64,000 bases of DNA from assembly GCF_032854445.1 (NCBI RefSeq), contig NC_088300.1:19201608-19265607 (forward strand), read 5' to 3'. This stretch comes from Liolophura sinensis (Eukaryota > Mollusca > Polyplacophora > Chitonida > Chitonidae). Shown one piece after another: positions 47,701 to 59,928 of the stretch. The notes under the pieces are model-generated. The model worked only from the letters and a program-made list of their open reading frames with translations. It had not been told where the DNA came from and ran no database searches. The position numbers and the translations under genes were made by a program. The first letter of the stretch is position 1, and each line of letters starts with the position of its first letter.

Positions 47701-50700
47701 GACGCAGGGTTCAGTGATCACCAAAGGCCTTTGGCTGTGGTCACATCCACTTGATAAGGAGCATCAGTATTTTTTTCAGGCGCTGACTTCTCTGTTCTGT
47801 TTCAGGTCGAGATGTGACCAGGTGTCAGAATTGTTCCCTGTATGAGCAGCACATTACTGGGGACATAGCCCTGGCCATACAGCAGTACATGTACATGACA
47901 AATGACACCAGCTTCCTGCAGGATCGGCGGGGTGGGGAAATCATCACAGCCATAGCAGAGTTCTGGGCTTCCCGAGTCACAAAGGACAAAACAACGGGGA
48001 AGTATGGCATTCAGGGTAAGCAAAATGTTCTAAAATCTCTGTCCCGTGATGACTCTGCAATGCATGGAGGAAGTGTAACACCACATGACATAACCCCTCT
48101 AGGAAGCAGTAGCATAACTTTGAGTGTGTAGGCAGTTAAAATTTGTGGCTGGTTTGAGGGGGAATATAAAGTAATTACATTGTACATGTTTGTGTTTTAA
48201 GCAGTAATAGCTTCTGACTGCATGGAAAGGGTTATATGGGTAGAGGTTTATATGGAAAAGCGTTTGTTTTTGACATGATATATTGTACTCAGTGGGTAGA
48301 AAGTACATGTATCCACATATTCACAACTATTTTAGTCTCACAAGTCATAATATTGCTTTGAAACATAGGTTTCAAAAAATCAGTAGAGATTTGTTCATAC
48401 AAGTAAATAGAATAAACCTATGTTTCAAAGCAATATTATTTATTTTCTAGTTCTACGACTGTCATAAACTAGACTCTGTCCAATCTTGCAAGACATTCAT
48501 CATCAAAATGTTGGCTGGAACATTTTCTTATTATGCATACATTTTGTTGAAGGAAGCATTGGTAATTAACAAAAAATAGGGGTTTTTGCTGATAAGGCAG
48601 CTATGTATTAATTACTTGGCATAAAGTAAACAGAAATGAAGCATTTTAACAACAGCTTTAGACAAAATCGTTCTTGAAGTAACCATACAAGATCTCTGTG
48701 GGAGACAGGTTTAGCCTTCTATCTATAATTTCTGAAAACCATTTTGAAAATAAGACCCAAAGGTTATCAAATTTTGTGATAATGTATTTAAATGGCCAGA
48801 TGTTGAATAACTTGAAGATAGAATAACACAGAGTCTGTGAGGAAAATTATCTGTTTTTCATGTCCCTCTTTTACCTTCTTCTACCCCTGCAGGAGTAATG
48901 CCCCCTGATGAGTACCACTACCCTGTGGATAACTCTGCCTACACCAACAGTATAGCTGCCCTCAGCCTGATGTTACCCTACTCCACCCTGCCCCTGATTG
49001 GCAAACAGCCACCCCCTATCTTCAGGGAGATCGCCAGTAACGTGTACATCCCCTTTGATTCGGCCATGAACTATCATCCGGAGTATGATGGCTATACTTT
49101 GGGTAGGTACATGTACAGAATTGTAGGCTTGTTAAAACAAGATGTACATGTAACTCCATTATGTAAGTGATCTTATCAAATGTTTAATGTAAAGATTTAG
49201 GGGATATCATAATTTACATAAAATTTTAATTTATAGCAGTATTTCTATAAATCTATAGAAATCTATTCTATAAGATCTGTGTATGGAAATATCAGCTGGA
49301 CAAGATGTTTGTTGCATGCATTTTGACTTTATTCCAACACTTAAATTCTATATGTTGATGCGTTTGTTGTTTTCTTCACAGGTACTAAAGTCAAACAGGC
49401 AGATGTGATATTGTTGGGTTTTCCTCTGAACAAGGAGTTTGACTCATCCATCAGAAAAAATGACCTTTCTGTGTATTCAGAGGTGAGTCCGTTTGGAAGA
49501 TGATCTGTTACTGTATTCAAAAGTGAATCCATTTGGAAAATAACCTGTCTGTGTATTCTAAAGCAGGTCCATGTGGAAAATGATCTGTTACTGTATTCAG
49601 AAGTGAATCCGTATGGAAAAGAGGATACTGAGTTGAAGTTTGCCAGTTGCATGTGAGAATATTTTGTCTTCCATTCGTGGTACAAATCTTGAAGATAACA
49701 GAGAACAGAGAGGTAAGAGAATGTGACATCTTCTTGCATGTACTTCCCAGGTGACAGACCCCGAAGGCCCTGCGATGACCTGGCAAATGTTTACTATTGG
49801 TTGGCTAGAGTTCAAGGACACAACAAAGGCTAAAACATACCTGGATAAAAGCATGGAAAATGCCAAAGGTCCTTTTAAGGTAGGAATTGTATTATGGTGG
49901 TAGGAAATCTGGTTGTATAAACCACATGCGTGGTGTTATATTCATACACACATTACTGAATACATCTTGAAGGCCTTTATAGGGAAGAACCTTTTCTTTG
50001 TAAATTGATCAAGCATCCTTTGTGAAATAAAGATAATAGACAGCTGACATGGGGACACTTAATGTAGGCATTTCATTATGATGGTATCTGTGCACACTGT
50101 ATGCAAGCATTTTGGTATGTTGTCCCTTAGACTCCCTCATAAAAAAGCAATAATTAAACAATTCATCAGCTACAGTGCATAGTATAAAGGTGTTCATGGC
50201 ACTAGCTTGGAAATTATTGTTTTGAAATTGCAGTCTGCATAGCAACTTTAATTTTGTTAGCATTTTGTCTTCATGTAGACTACTGAGGTATTATGTGGAA
50301 TACATTAAAATATGTATCCTGAACTGTGTAATGGTAGCTATTTAAATCGCATTTAAGAGCCCTCATTGGTACATTTGGATAAAGCACTTTAGGAGCTCAT
50401 TGACCTCTGACCAGTGAGGTTGCAGGTTGGAATTAGCTGTATATCCAAGTCAGTAGGTTTGTTGGGTACCTGATAATGGAAGATCGTTTAGAAAGAAAAA
50501 ATTCATGAGTACAATGTTAGGCAGCAATTAAAGTGAAAACAGTATCCTGTCCAGAGATCCTGTGTCCATCTAAAATATGTTCAGCCTGTTTATCAGAAAA
50601 AACTAAGAAACAAGTTGCATGTGTGCATTTCTAGGTAATCCACCACATGTATGCACTAGGACAGATATAATGGTTATACTTTTGCTAACACTTTTCTGCA

Positions 50701-51087
50701 TTCTTCCACCCACAGGTGTGGACAGAGGAGTCAGGAGGAGGGGGTGCTGTCAACTTCAGGACAGGCATGGGTGGGTACTTACAGTCACTCCTATTCGGGT
50801 ATGGAGGTCTGCGTATCTTCAGTGAGGGTCTGTACTTGGACCCCATCCTACCTCCTTCATCAACCAAATTCACCATCACGGGACTTGACTATCTTGGCAA
50901 CGCTCTCACGCTAGAAGTCAACCAGAAGAACACCATTGTCACGGTAACTGTCAGTGGTCAACCGTTGGTTCTGACTGTCCCAGGAATCTCTACAAAATAC
51001 CCGTTGAATCTCAACCAGCCAGTGACAATATCCAAACACAAAGCTCTTATCAAGCTGAATACTGACCCACCTCAACACTCAAGCTAA
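41705..51087 (+). CDS. PGGHG: Protein-glucosylgalactosylhydroxylysine glucosidase (acid trehalase-like protein 1), 11 coding exons
   Basis: Family role: removes glucose from glucosyl-galactosyl-hydroxylysine of collagen; GH65-type fold. Coding exons by splice sites and phase: 41705-42069, 42560-42771, 43319-43529, 44152-44333, 46640-46863, 47217-47400, 47806-48015, 48893-49102, 49382-49482, 49751-49879, 50716-51087. Total 2400 nt = 799 aa, every junction in phase; human is about 737 aa. Matches to the human protein include YWGHV-WDQ, DEY-x-NSxYTN, HPE-DGY, KQADV-LLG and GAVNF-TGMGG. Three acids known as essential in human (D301, E430, E574, recalled) align with D407, E536 and E680. Unlike human, the N terminus has a basic start then a hydrophobic stretch (residues 13-31) like a type II signal anchor, then six Q (48-53). 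An acceptor-like TTTCAG just before the ATG suggests a 5' UTR exon upstream. Confidence 0.95.
42195..42445 (+). mobile_element. SINE 3' part in PGGHG intron 1
   Basis: Shares with the copy at 34,945 the words GTGGTTAAGTTTGTCTGTAA and GGTTTCCTCCACCTATAAAA, then CTGACCACCATTTCC, and ends with a GTATGGCATATAACAACAGT tail. The tRNA-like head is not recognisable. It sits about 115 bp before exon 2. Confidence 0.7.
44340..45917. repeat. ~41-bp minisatellite in PGGHG intron 4
   Basis: About 35-40 variable copies of TGCTGGTCAGGCAGAAGTGG then GGATCAGCACACAGCGGGG, 39-45 bp each, starting directly after the exon 4 donor at 44,334. A larger repeat is visible: ~300-bp blocks at about 45,150-45,410 and 45,440-45,700 contain the same variant order, including the odd copies with CAGGAAATTTCTAGTCAGCC and CACAAAGGGCACTGACTG. 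G-rich on the sense strand. Confidence 0.93.
45918..46269. repeat. 88-bp tandem repeat, 4 copies
   Basis: Copies start at 45,918, 46,006, 46,094 and 46,182, nearly identical. Each begins GCTGGTCAGGCTGAAG, taken from the adjoining minisatellite, followed by ~72 bp of AT-rich DNA ending in GAATGAATAAACAATA. The unit therefore formed at the edge of the minisatellite and then amplified. Confidence 0.95.
46430..46530 (-). mobile_element. SINE family 2 fragment in PGGHG intron 4
   Basis: Plus-strand TTGATGGATTTTTTACTTAC, ACGTAAGCGGCCAATATTAT and GGTGGGAGGAAAACCCACAT match the 40.9 kb element with internal deletions. Confidence 0.65.
48347..48439. repeat. Perfect 26-bp inverted repeat with 41-base loop in PGGHG intron 7
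   Basis: The left arm 48,347-48,372 (starts ATAATATTGCTTTGAAACAT) is exactly complementary in reverse to the right arm 48,414-48,439 (ends CAAAGCAATATTAT). I checked all 26 base pairs; pairing fails at the next outer position. It could be a small MITE-like element, a recent snap-back inversion, or a hairpin in the pre-mRNA. Confidence 0.93.
49461..49620. repeat. 40-bp tandem repeat spanning the exon 9/intron 9 junction of PGGHG
   Basis: Four 40-bp copies at 49,461, 49,501, 49,541 and 49,581. The first contains the last 22 bases of exon 9 and the splice donor (TATTCAGAGGTGAGTCC). The corresponding sites in copies 2-4 read AAAGTGAATCC, AAAGCAGGTCC and GAAGTGAATCC, so the duplicated donors are altered away from consensus. 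Confidence 0.9.
50350..50540 (+). mobile_element. Decayed tRNA-derived SINE in PGGHG intron 10
   Basis: A B-box-like GAGGTTGCAGGTTGGAATTA and an A-box-like TGGATAAAGCAC lie with tRNA-like spacing, followed by a tail-like AATTCATGAGTACAATGTTA, then GGCAGCAATTAAAG. Strongly diverged, so tentative. Confidence 0.4.
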
Positions 51088-51412
51088 CTTTCAGTTTCAT
51101 TTTTCAGTCTGATGAATCTTTTTTGTTTTAGTGGATTTACTTCAGATTAACCTAAGTATTCAGTCAATAGAAAAAAAATAGAAAAATGCAACAGCAGTAA
51201 ATTTGTTTAATGAGCATTATCTACAATGTAAGCTGACTTCAGTTTTTAACCTTCATCTACATCTTGTATAAATCAATCCAAGCCACATCCAAGGTACATT
51301 GTATTTATCCAACAGTATCTGAAATCACATAATCCACAGGGTGAACTTTTTAAATCTCTTACCTCTTACTTTCTTTCTTACCTCTCACTCTCAAGCGTGT
51401 GAATGTGAAAAG

Positions 51413-51418
51413 AATAAA
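51413..51418 (+). promoter_or_regulatory. AATAAA polyadenylation signal of PGGHG
   Basis: First canonical AATAAA after the stop codon (51,085-51,087), about 330 bases downstream, giving a plausible 3' UTR length. A later signal cannot be excluded. Confidence 0.5.
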
Positions 51419-54400
51419 AGACATCAAGGGTCCGTTCCATTCACTCGCCGGTGACTACTTTAGGAAGTAGTGGCTAGTGACATTTCGTTCCACTGGCGGA
51501 GACTGGTGGCGGCAGTGACTAATGTCAGTGGAGTCAGTGGTGTGTAATGTAGCATCTTAACTCACTCGACACGACTTCTGGACTTTGGAACGTCACACTG
51601 TGTCCTCTGGTGGCCACTGAATCTACGAGTGGCGGTTAGATCAAATGGAACGCACCCAAGTTATTGGTCTTCCAGGAAGTTCAGAAAACGTTCAAAAGAA
51701 AAAAAAAAAGATTTATTTGGTCAGTCAACAAATGTAGTTTGTTCCCTGTTCAGATGGCATTAGCTTTTCAATATTTTGTGTGGTATTTTGTGATACATAT
51801 CTATTTATCCTGAACTCATGCTTGATACCTGAATGCCTTATATGCTTATGTTAACACTTTATCTCCCCGTTACCTTGAATCATGTTCTGAAGCTGTGCAT
51901 CCCATTTTCGTCAGCCATTTTTGTAACTGTATTGTGTGTAGGGATTTATTGACTTATTCTAGTTATGAAGTATCACTCTGCAGTCGATCAGCCGATGACT
52001 GCTGAGATATGGCCAGATAAAATGAAAAATCAAGGCCCAGTTTAACAAAGTGCGGCATACAACATTTTTTTTATTGTACATTTGTCGTACAACATTTTGT
52101 ACGTCACTATTACAGTACCATTGCTCTATATTTGCAATTATCGTACGTGTATGATGTCTTTGTGAAATTGGGCCCATCTCCCATGACACAGATGAAATAT
52201 TTATAGTTTGTTGAATGAGTGCAGACTGATGTGAACGAAATCTGTTTCTGTGGGTCCCGTTTTGTTCACCTTACAAACAAACACACCCTCATCAGCTCAT
52301 ATTCATTCAGCAACCCATTTATTATACAACAATAGTCATGGGTTTCCCCAGGCTCTGCTCGGTTTCCTCCCACTGTAATACTGTCCACCGTCGTATGAAG
52401 TGAAATATGCTCAAGTATGCCATTAAACACCAGTCAAATAAATAAATAAAGTTATACAACCAACAGCAATCAATTGAAGTAGGGAGAAAAATTTAGTTCT
52501 GGAAAATGAAAATTTTACACAGAAATTTAGGATCGTTAGTCTTGTAGTAATATTTTTGTGAATGGCATTAGACTTTGTTCCAAGAGAAAATAAATGCATT
52601 GATTGGATGACGTCAAGTTGCTAATGCCGACATGCAACATGAAATATGCATATTAAAAGATATGGAAGATGTACAATAATCTTGTTTATGACATTGAGCA
52701 GCAGAGATGTCCTGGCAGGCAAAGCTTGTTTGGTGAAATTGACCAAATTTAAGAAGTCACATGATCTTATCAAGATCTGACTGATTTGATTATTAATCAA
52801 ATAAACACATGGAGATGTGTAATTTAATGCATGTTTTTTTGTCCTTTAGCTGCACAGGCAAGACTGTTAAAGTATTTTATGTATTGTAATTTGCTTGAGA
52901 GCTATCAACATTGTTACCTTTGCCTCTATTATTACCAGGTGTAAAAGGTTGTTTGGTGCTATTTTTCCACTCCTCTGACACATAATTGAGGACAGTATTA
53001 CAGGTTTTGATGAGGTCTTCAATTAATTTTATAAAGGTTTGTATAAAAGATTGTGATTGTTTTGTTTAGAGAGATGTATATTTTGGTTATTTGCTGTTCT
53101 TAAATATACACATTTGTGTAAATGAATGTCATTTTTAAACAAAAGATTTCTCCAACATCAAATTTTTCGTGCAGTTCAGTCTTCCACTTATGCATGTTAA
53201 ACCAAATGTACGTCCTTCCAATTTTAACCAAAGATACAACAAGCAAATGTGGAAGGGAAGTTGAAAGGGTTGGTTATCCTAGTCATGTACACATGTATTA
53301 GCCCGGTGTTGACGTCTTTCTACATTAATAGTTTATGGCACTAGTATTTTACTGTAATTATACTGCTAACTATGAAAATGTATAGGCTCTGGACGTCTCT
53401 GTGGGTTGACTGTATTCTCGTACTGTTAGTGACAGAGACACAGCTTGTTTTACTCATATCAAGCATCTTCATCCTGTCTAGACTGAGCCGCAAGCCTAAG
53501 GTTGTTACTGCTCTCAGTATGGAAAAACAAAGTAAAAAATTTAATGCCAGTGGTAGGGGGTCTACATTTTTATCTTCTGTGGGTCACCGGTGGAAAATTC
53601 CACGTATAATCCCCTATTGGCTACTAGGGAGACTGGTGATATTGCTACTTAGAATATGGCATAAAAATTTACAGCCAGCAATAGTGTTTTGGTTTGATTC
53701 TCCGTTCCAAGGGCAGTCACGTCCAAGTCAAACGGGATATGCATGAAGACATATGTCTAGGATTTGGTCCTGCTGGAGGTGAGTGAAACATGCCATGAAC
53801 TTGCAAGTTTTCGAGGTACATGTATGCTTCATCGGAGTTAAGCCAGTAGTGTCTCTGTGACCAATAGTTAGTCATGCCACAGAGACCCACATCTGTGTAC
53901 AGGCCTTTTGTATGATATTCCTTCTTGCATTATTAACATTGCATTTACCCGTGTACCAAATAGGAACATACCAGTAATAAGTTTGTATCATGCTGTATAG
54001 TGCCTTAACATGAACGTCTTTGTTCTCATCATGTCATTGTTTGCTAGCATTTTGCAACAGTTTTCGGATTTAAGAACACTATATATCTTCTTTGTTTTTG
54101 CACGTAAACATTGTCTTCACCTATACATTGCAAATAGAAACTGTGCAGGTCCATCAAAGCTAACTGAACAACCTACCCAGTGCAATATGTGTGATCTAGC
54201 TGCATGTGGTACCATTGCAATGCCTATTCTGAGGTCATATCTGACAAGTACGTATGTGTTTGAAATCATTTTGTACCTGAGCAGAAAGAAGACACTTTGT
54301 AGTGGATCTGTTGAATGACATTTATATCATGCTTTACAATGAAGGGATATCAAGATAACTCTAAAATATTGCAGTAAATGAAATTCTTAACAGTTATCAC

Positions 54401-54954
54401 AGCTACAGTTTGTTTGTAATCTACAAAGAAGAAGTGCGAAGAGTGGTCAGTTGTTGGTAGACAAGATATTAGTAGTCATAATATTGATGCATTCTTACAC
54501 ACATATGTATGCCTGTATTTTTCAAATGGTTGCCCTTTGTGGCATTGTATGTGATAATATCACATGTGCCGCTTTTTCTTGTGCTGGAGGTGGGCTTTAG
54601 TGTTGTGTATATGTACATTGCAAACAAAACTATCTTATCTAAATGTGAATAATTTAGAAAAGGTTTTGAATATCTTTGAATCTTTTGAATGGGCTTCAAT
54701 TATTACCATTATGCAAGTTTGTATGATGTTTGGGCAGTGCCTTTGTAAATTCTGTACCCAGTTATTGATCTGCTTGTACATGTACATGTACACGTATCAT
54801 TTATACATTTGACATAGTCATGGGACTTTAAATTGACATCAATATCTTCATCTCCAATCCTGGCTGCTATTACATGCACACCGAAACATCATTAGGTGCT
54901 AGAAAAAGTGTTCAGAACACAAGTCCTGAAAGGAAAATTAAATTGGAAAGTGCC
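51419..54954. other. No gene seen between PGGHG and RRP15
   Basis: Contains a SINE fragment (52,335-52,450) and AT-rich DNA. Open frames at 53,372-53,746 (124 codons from ATG, hydrophobic N terminus) and 54,010-54,318 (102 codons) have no recognisable domain and no splice or polyA context that I could tie to them, so I leave them uncalled. Confidence 0.45.
52335..52450 (+). mobile_element. SINE family 2, 3' part, plus copy
   Basis: CATGGGTTTCCCCAGGCTCT, GCTCGGTTTCCTCCCACTGT, CACCGTCGTATGAAGTGAAA, ATTAAACACCAGTCAAATAA, then AATAAATAAA. This shows the (AAATAA)n tail in the sense orientation. Confidence 0.88.
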
Positions 54955-55654
54955 TTTATTGAGAGGCTATAAAATACTATATTTGTCAAAGCAAAATCAT
55001 AGACATTCACGGTTTTTCTTTTAACTGTGAAGAGTATATTGTTATAAAGCAAATGATATTAGATTTTACTAAACAGAAAAATGTATTTGTATTTTCAACA
55101 TCGAATGTTTCTGATAAGCTTTACATACATGTATGTAACATTTATAAATCCAATAAATATGGGAATATGATCCCTCTGAGACAGTCTATTGTAATCTGTT
55201 CTTTTGTGACATCCACCTGTCTTGAAAGTGACCGCATGTAGACAAGATTTTTGCCATACAATTGACAGCTGTGAACTAAAAACCCACAGCCATGCATTCC
55301 ACAAGCACAAATAGAAAACACTCAATATAAATGTACACTTGTACACTAAAGAGACAAAATAGAAAGCCAGCTCCACGTTTGTCAACAATCTTACACCACA
55401 AAGGATGTGGACAAAATGTCTGAAGCTCAATGAAACAATATGCACATTGAGCTTCTTGAGGCATTTTGAGGTTCTGACAGGCAGATGAAGAAACGTTGTC
55501 AATTGGTTTCAACCACTAAGGCTAATCCCTGAACATCTTATCAACACCTATAACTCTAGAGGAAGAAGTCATCGGCATTCATTATCCACACAGCATACAT
55601 AAACGTTACTACTATTGTTCCAGAGCCTGCCTCTAACACATGAACAACAGGCAT

Positions 55655-56750
55655 CATTTGACTGGTTAGTAGACACCCTCAAGCCCTTACTGTAGGACCC
55701 TTTCCAGATGATCTCTTCCACAGCCCCACACATCACTGTGTCTGTAGACACTCTCGGGCTCTTACTGTAGGACCCTTTCCTGACGATCTCTCCCACAGCC
55801 CCACACATCACCATGTCTGTAGACACCCGCAGGCTCTTACTGTAGGACCCTTGCCTGATGACCTCTCCCACAGCCCCACACATCACCGTGTCTGTAGACA
55901 CTCTCAGGCTCTTACTGTAGGACCCTTTCCTGACGATCTCTCCCACAGCCCAACACATCACCGTGTCTGTGGACACCCGCAGGCTCTTACTGTAGGACAC
56001 TTTCCTGATCACCTCTCCCACAGCCCCACACATCACTGTGTCTGTTGACACTCTCAGGCTCTTACTGTAGGACCCTTGCCTGATGACCTCTCCCACAGCC
56101 CCACACATCACCGTGTCTGTAGACACCCGCAGGCTCTTACTGTAGGACCCTTTCCTGATCACCTCTCCCACAGCCCCACACATCACTGTGTCTGGAGACA
56201 CTCTCAGGCTCTTACTGTAGGACACTTTCCTGATCACCTCTCCCACAGGCCCACACATCAAGGAGTCTGGAGACACCTTTAGGTTCTTACTGTAGGATCC
56301 TTTCCTGACGATCTCTCCCACAGCCTCACACATCATTGTGTCTGTAGACATCCTCAAGGTCTTACTGTAGGACCCTTTCCTAATGATCTCTATCACAGCC
56401 CCACACATCACTGTGTCTGGAGACCGTCCGGCTCTTACTGTAGGACCCTTTCCTAACGATCACTCCCACAGCTCCACACATCAATGAGTCTGGAGACCCT
56501 CCGGCTCTTACCGTAGGACCCTTTAATAACGATCACTCCCACAGCCCCACACATCACTGTCAGGAGTCACTATAAGGCTCTTACTGTATGACCCTTTCCT
56601 GGCGATCGCCCTCAGGCTCTTACTGTTGGACCCTTTCCTGACAATCATCTCTCCCACCACCCATAAGCATTACTGAGTCTAGAGACATCCTCAGGCTCTT
56701 ACTGTAGGACCTCTCCCACAGCCCCCCGCACATCACTTCAGTCCGTAGAC
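55655..56750. repeat. 75-bp tandem repeat downstream of RRP15, about 14 copies
   Basis: The unit contains CTCTTACTGTAGGACCCTTT and CTCCCACAGCCCCACACATC. Ten copies between about 55,665 and 56,411 keep an exact 75-bp period, leaving a minus-strand frame open for 280 codons (25-residue repeats such as GAVGEVIRKGSYSKSLRVST). Copies from 56,411 to 56,750 are degenerate and out of phase. It begins within a few bases of the RRP15 stop codon, so it is probably 3' UTR or flanking DNA. A minus-strand AATAAA lies at 54,955-54,960 and an ATTAAA variant at 56,522-56,527. Confidence 0.93.
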
Positions 56751-56754
56751 ACCC

Positions 56755-59700
56755 TCAGACTGAGTCACCATCACTGTCTGAACCGTCCTCATTCCCCAGG
56801 ACACCAGACCCACCCTCATCTCCACTCTGCTCCTTATCCCAGTCCTTCAGTGTGGCCCCCATCATGAAGTCCTCTCGCAGGATGTCCCACTTCCCTTCCT
56901 CAGCCGTGTCCTCTGGAGGGGTCTGTAAACACAGCACAGGATGATTAAGAGTATTACCACAGACTCAACAGCAGGTTTAAAGTAAAAGGCACAATTCTAC
57001 ATAAGGCAAACTCTAAACTTTAGACTCTAAAGATGGTAAAACTCTACAGCAGGCAAACTTCACATTCTAAAGAAGATAAAATTCTACAGTAGGCAAACTT
57101 TACACTCTGGCGACAGTAAACCTCAAGCAGGCAAACTTCATTCTCTACAGACGGTAAAACTCTACAGTAGGCAAACTACCACAGCACTTGTGGATAAGCA
57201 ATATTTCCCTGTCACTGATCACTCACCTGTTGTGGTTTCCTGGATTTCACGGCCCCATCTTTAGACACATTCACTCGGGTTCCCCGTAGCAGATCTAAGA
57301 AGGCCCCTTTTGTGACAGATTCCAAGACTTTGGATCGTTTCCTTTCTGAGGAACCAACCGCTGACAGCTTCTCCTCCACACTCTTCTGCTGTTTCTTTAC
57401 TGCGTTAAACAACTGCACAACTCCCCTGTTAACAAATCCTGTTTATTGCAGTATATGCACACTCTGTCGTCTAGGTCAATCATTTGTTACAATGACCTTC
57501 ACCTTGAAAAAATTCTGCAGTGAATGCCTGGACAACTTGAGTGTCACCTACAGTTAATGCAGGAAATAGCTCCAGTTACTTTTCAATCACCTGCTTTCAT
57601 AGCTTTTCCCACTACTTACATATGTAAATATGAAATCTTCATAGTTCCTTCTATCATCACTTTCAGTTGAAGACTGGGGTAGCTCACAAAACCTTATATA
57701 AGTTTGTTTATTTTAAATACTGGACTAGCGCTTAAAGCCGCATTACAGAATTTCACTTACATGTGGATATGACAGCAATCAGCTAAATGGGTGGAGGAAT
57801 CTTTGTCAGTTTAACAAAAAACTCTTAAAGCTTTTTGTATCTTTTACAATTTTCATGGCTCAACTTTCCAACGACTTCAGGCCTTTGTCATGAGCCTATG
57901 TATTAAATGGACATTTCTTCGACATAGTGCATTAAGAGAAAATGTTTATGATTAACAGTCACAGCTCTGACCTAGTTGCAATTTTCTGAAGGCGTCTTTC
58001 TCTGTCTTTCTCCAGAGGGTTAGGCTTCACTCTCGCCATTTCCTCCCATAACTTTTTCTGAAGTTAAAAAAAAATAAAAGTGTCAAACAGGTAACAAGCA
58101 TACAGCATTCTTTTGTCAATGAAATGGCTTTTCCATGGAAAGGAATTTTTTTACAGCAATTTGAATATCATATGTGCATGTACAGTTGTGAGATAACTCA
58201 GACAGTGGCACAGATTTCAGGACTTCTTGAAAAGTATGAACAGTAACACAGAAATTACTGATGACTCATTTCCATCAAAATACATCCGAATACATGTGTC
58301 AATCACATGGGAAAAGGTTAACAAAAACACGCATCAAGACACAGCTGAAACATTCTGTCAGAAGGATCAATAAATAGAGACTGAAAATTAGAGTACCTTT
58401 TCTGCGGTTGCAACTGTGGCTTCCTCCTGATTCGTCTCAGAACTTTCTTTTTTCTTCTTCTGAATTTCTCGCTCTGTCATACCCTTGGCTAATATTGTGG
58501 GTGTGTTTCTGGGAACTTTATTGTTCAGGATTTTGGCCATCGCATTTGCCAATCCACAACCTGAGTTATCTCCCTTATTACCATGTTTGTTCTCCATAGC
58601 TTCTGTGTTTTCTTCTCCGTCTTCTTCGTCCTCAGTATCTCCACTGAGATCTCCCCCTATCTCCATCTCATCTGTGTCACAGATCCAACAAAAGAAAAAA
58701 CAAAGGATGAAAAATTAATACCTACCTGCCACATGGATGTTCATACATACACATATAATACTGCATATCATTGCCCCTCACTGTGGCTTCTACCTTTACA
58801 GCAACATAATCTAATTCTTCAACCTTTTCAACCACCTCTGCGGCCAATATTTTGAAACAGTCTGACAGAACTATGGGGTGTAGAGAAATAATTTTTATAG
58901 TTTTATGAAACTTGCACCTTTAGTGACACAAATAATTTAGTAATAGCCTCATTTTCAAAATAATTGGAGTAAGAAATTAGAGAGATTTAGAGTGATTCAA
59001 GTCAAACATCATGCTTACGTGGCATATATCTAGTTCAGTAAAATAGATCCATATTGGCCAGGCTTCCATTATATAACTTGCACTTCATTCTATACCCTAG
59101 CAATAGTTTCAGTGCTGCACCTCTCATCTGGTAGATTGATGAAGGTCCACCGACATACTACTGACAAAAGAATGTGACACACACATATGCGCATTCAACC
59201 CTTTCCATGTTCATCGGTCTTGAAGACATCTAATAACCACATTTTAGCACAACTCAAGTGGTGTAGTGGCATAAAAGCGAATATTACAATGCAGAAATCT
59301 CATGACATGAATGATAAACGTCTTATTTCTGCTGTTTTTCTTTGTGTACAAATTCAACATCTCCCCATACCATTTTAACCAATAAATGGTCAGTTAAAGT
59401 ACATGACCGTGGGAAAAATATGATGGCAGAAGTCGCGTGGAAATCAACACATAAATATTACCCTAGTCTTTACAACTCAACGTATTTTCACCACCTGCGT
59501 ATGATACATGGCAGTTGTAAAGACTTGGGTGACCCCATTGTTATTCAATGAGCTCCTTCTCTGATATTCATTGTGAAACACTGCTTCTTCAATGAACAGA
59601 CGTGACTTCATCACGTGACAGCACCCTCAAGTTTAAAATTCCCCGATACGTGATTAATGAGAACGTTTGATAGCTGATTGACTCGGTCAGCTGTTGAGCG

Positions 59701-59928
59701 TGTTGGTAAAATTCAACAACCGTAAACAGCTGGTAAAGCAGGCCTAAAGTTCAACATGTTCAACATGTTCGAACTACTGCATCTCGTGACTTGTCTGATG
59801 TGATCCGTGTCAAAGGTACTTTTAAAGCCATCTTCAGTGAATAAATTACCTGATTCCCACCCCAGCTCGGACTCGGAATCGCTCATTTCTTCTTTTCGAT
59901 CTACCACCACGTGTGTCTTCGCCGACAT
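56755..59928 (-). CDS. RRP15: RRP15-like ribosomal RNA processing protein, 5 exons
   Basis: Nucleolar factor for pre-60S assembly and rRNA processing in yeast and human (family knowledge). Exons, high to low coordinate: 59928-59850, 58671-58397, 58057-57972, 57425-57227, 56922-56755. All have GT...AG boundaries and matching phases; 807 nt = 268 aa (human about 282). Residues 28-62 are acidic. Conserved pieces are AMAKILNNKVP (about 70-80), RVKPNPLEKDRERRLQKIAT (about 127-146), RGVVQLFNAVKKQQKSVEEK (147-166) and WDILREDFMMGATLKDWDKE (225-244), all close to the human protein. The start is ATG at 59,928; the frame is open upstream to a TTG but has no earlier ATG. The acidic tail ends DGSDSDGDSV. 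It is arranged head to head with DCAF4. Confidence 0.95.
57005..57177. repeat. ~40-bp tandem repeat in RRP15 intron 4
   Basis: GGCAAACT words at 57,005, 57,052, 57,092, 57,130 and 57,170 with spacings of 47, 40, 38 and 40 bp; units contain GGTAAAACTCTACAGTA. It lies about 80 bp after the exon 5 acceptor in genome order and does not touch exon sequence. Confidence 0.85.

Noticed and set aside
53372-53746. 124-codon ATG-initiated frame with a hydrophobic N terminus
   Set aside because: No recognisable family, no supporting splice or polyA context, and of a length expected by chance in a 4-kb gap.
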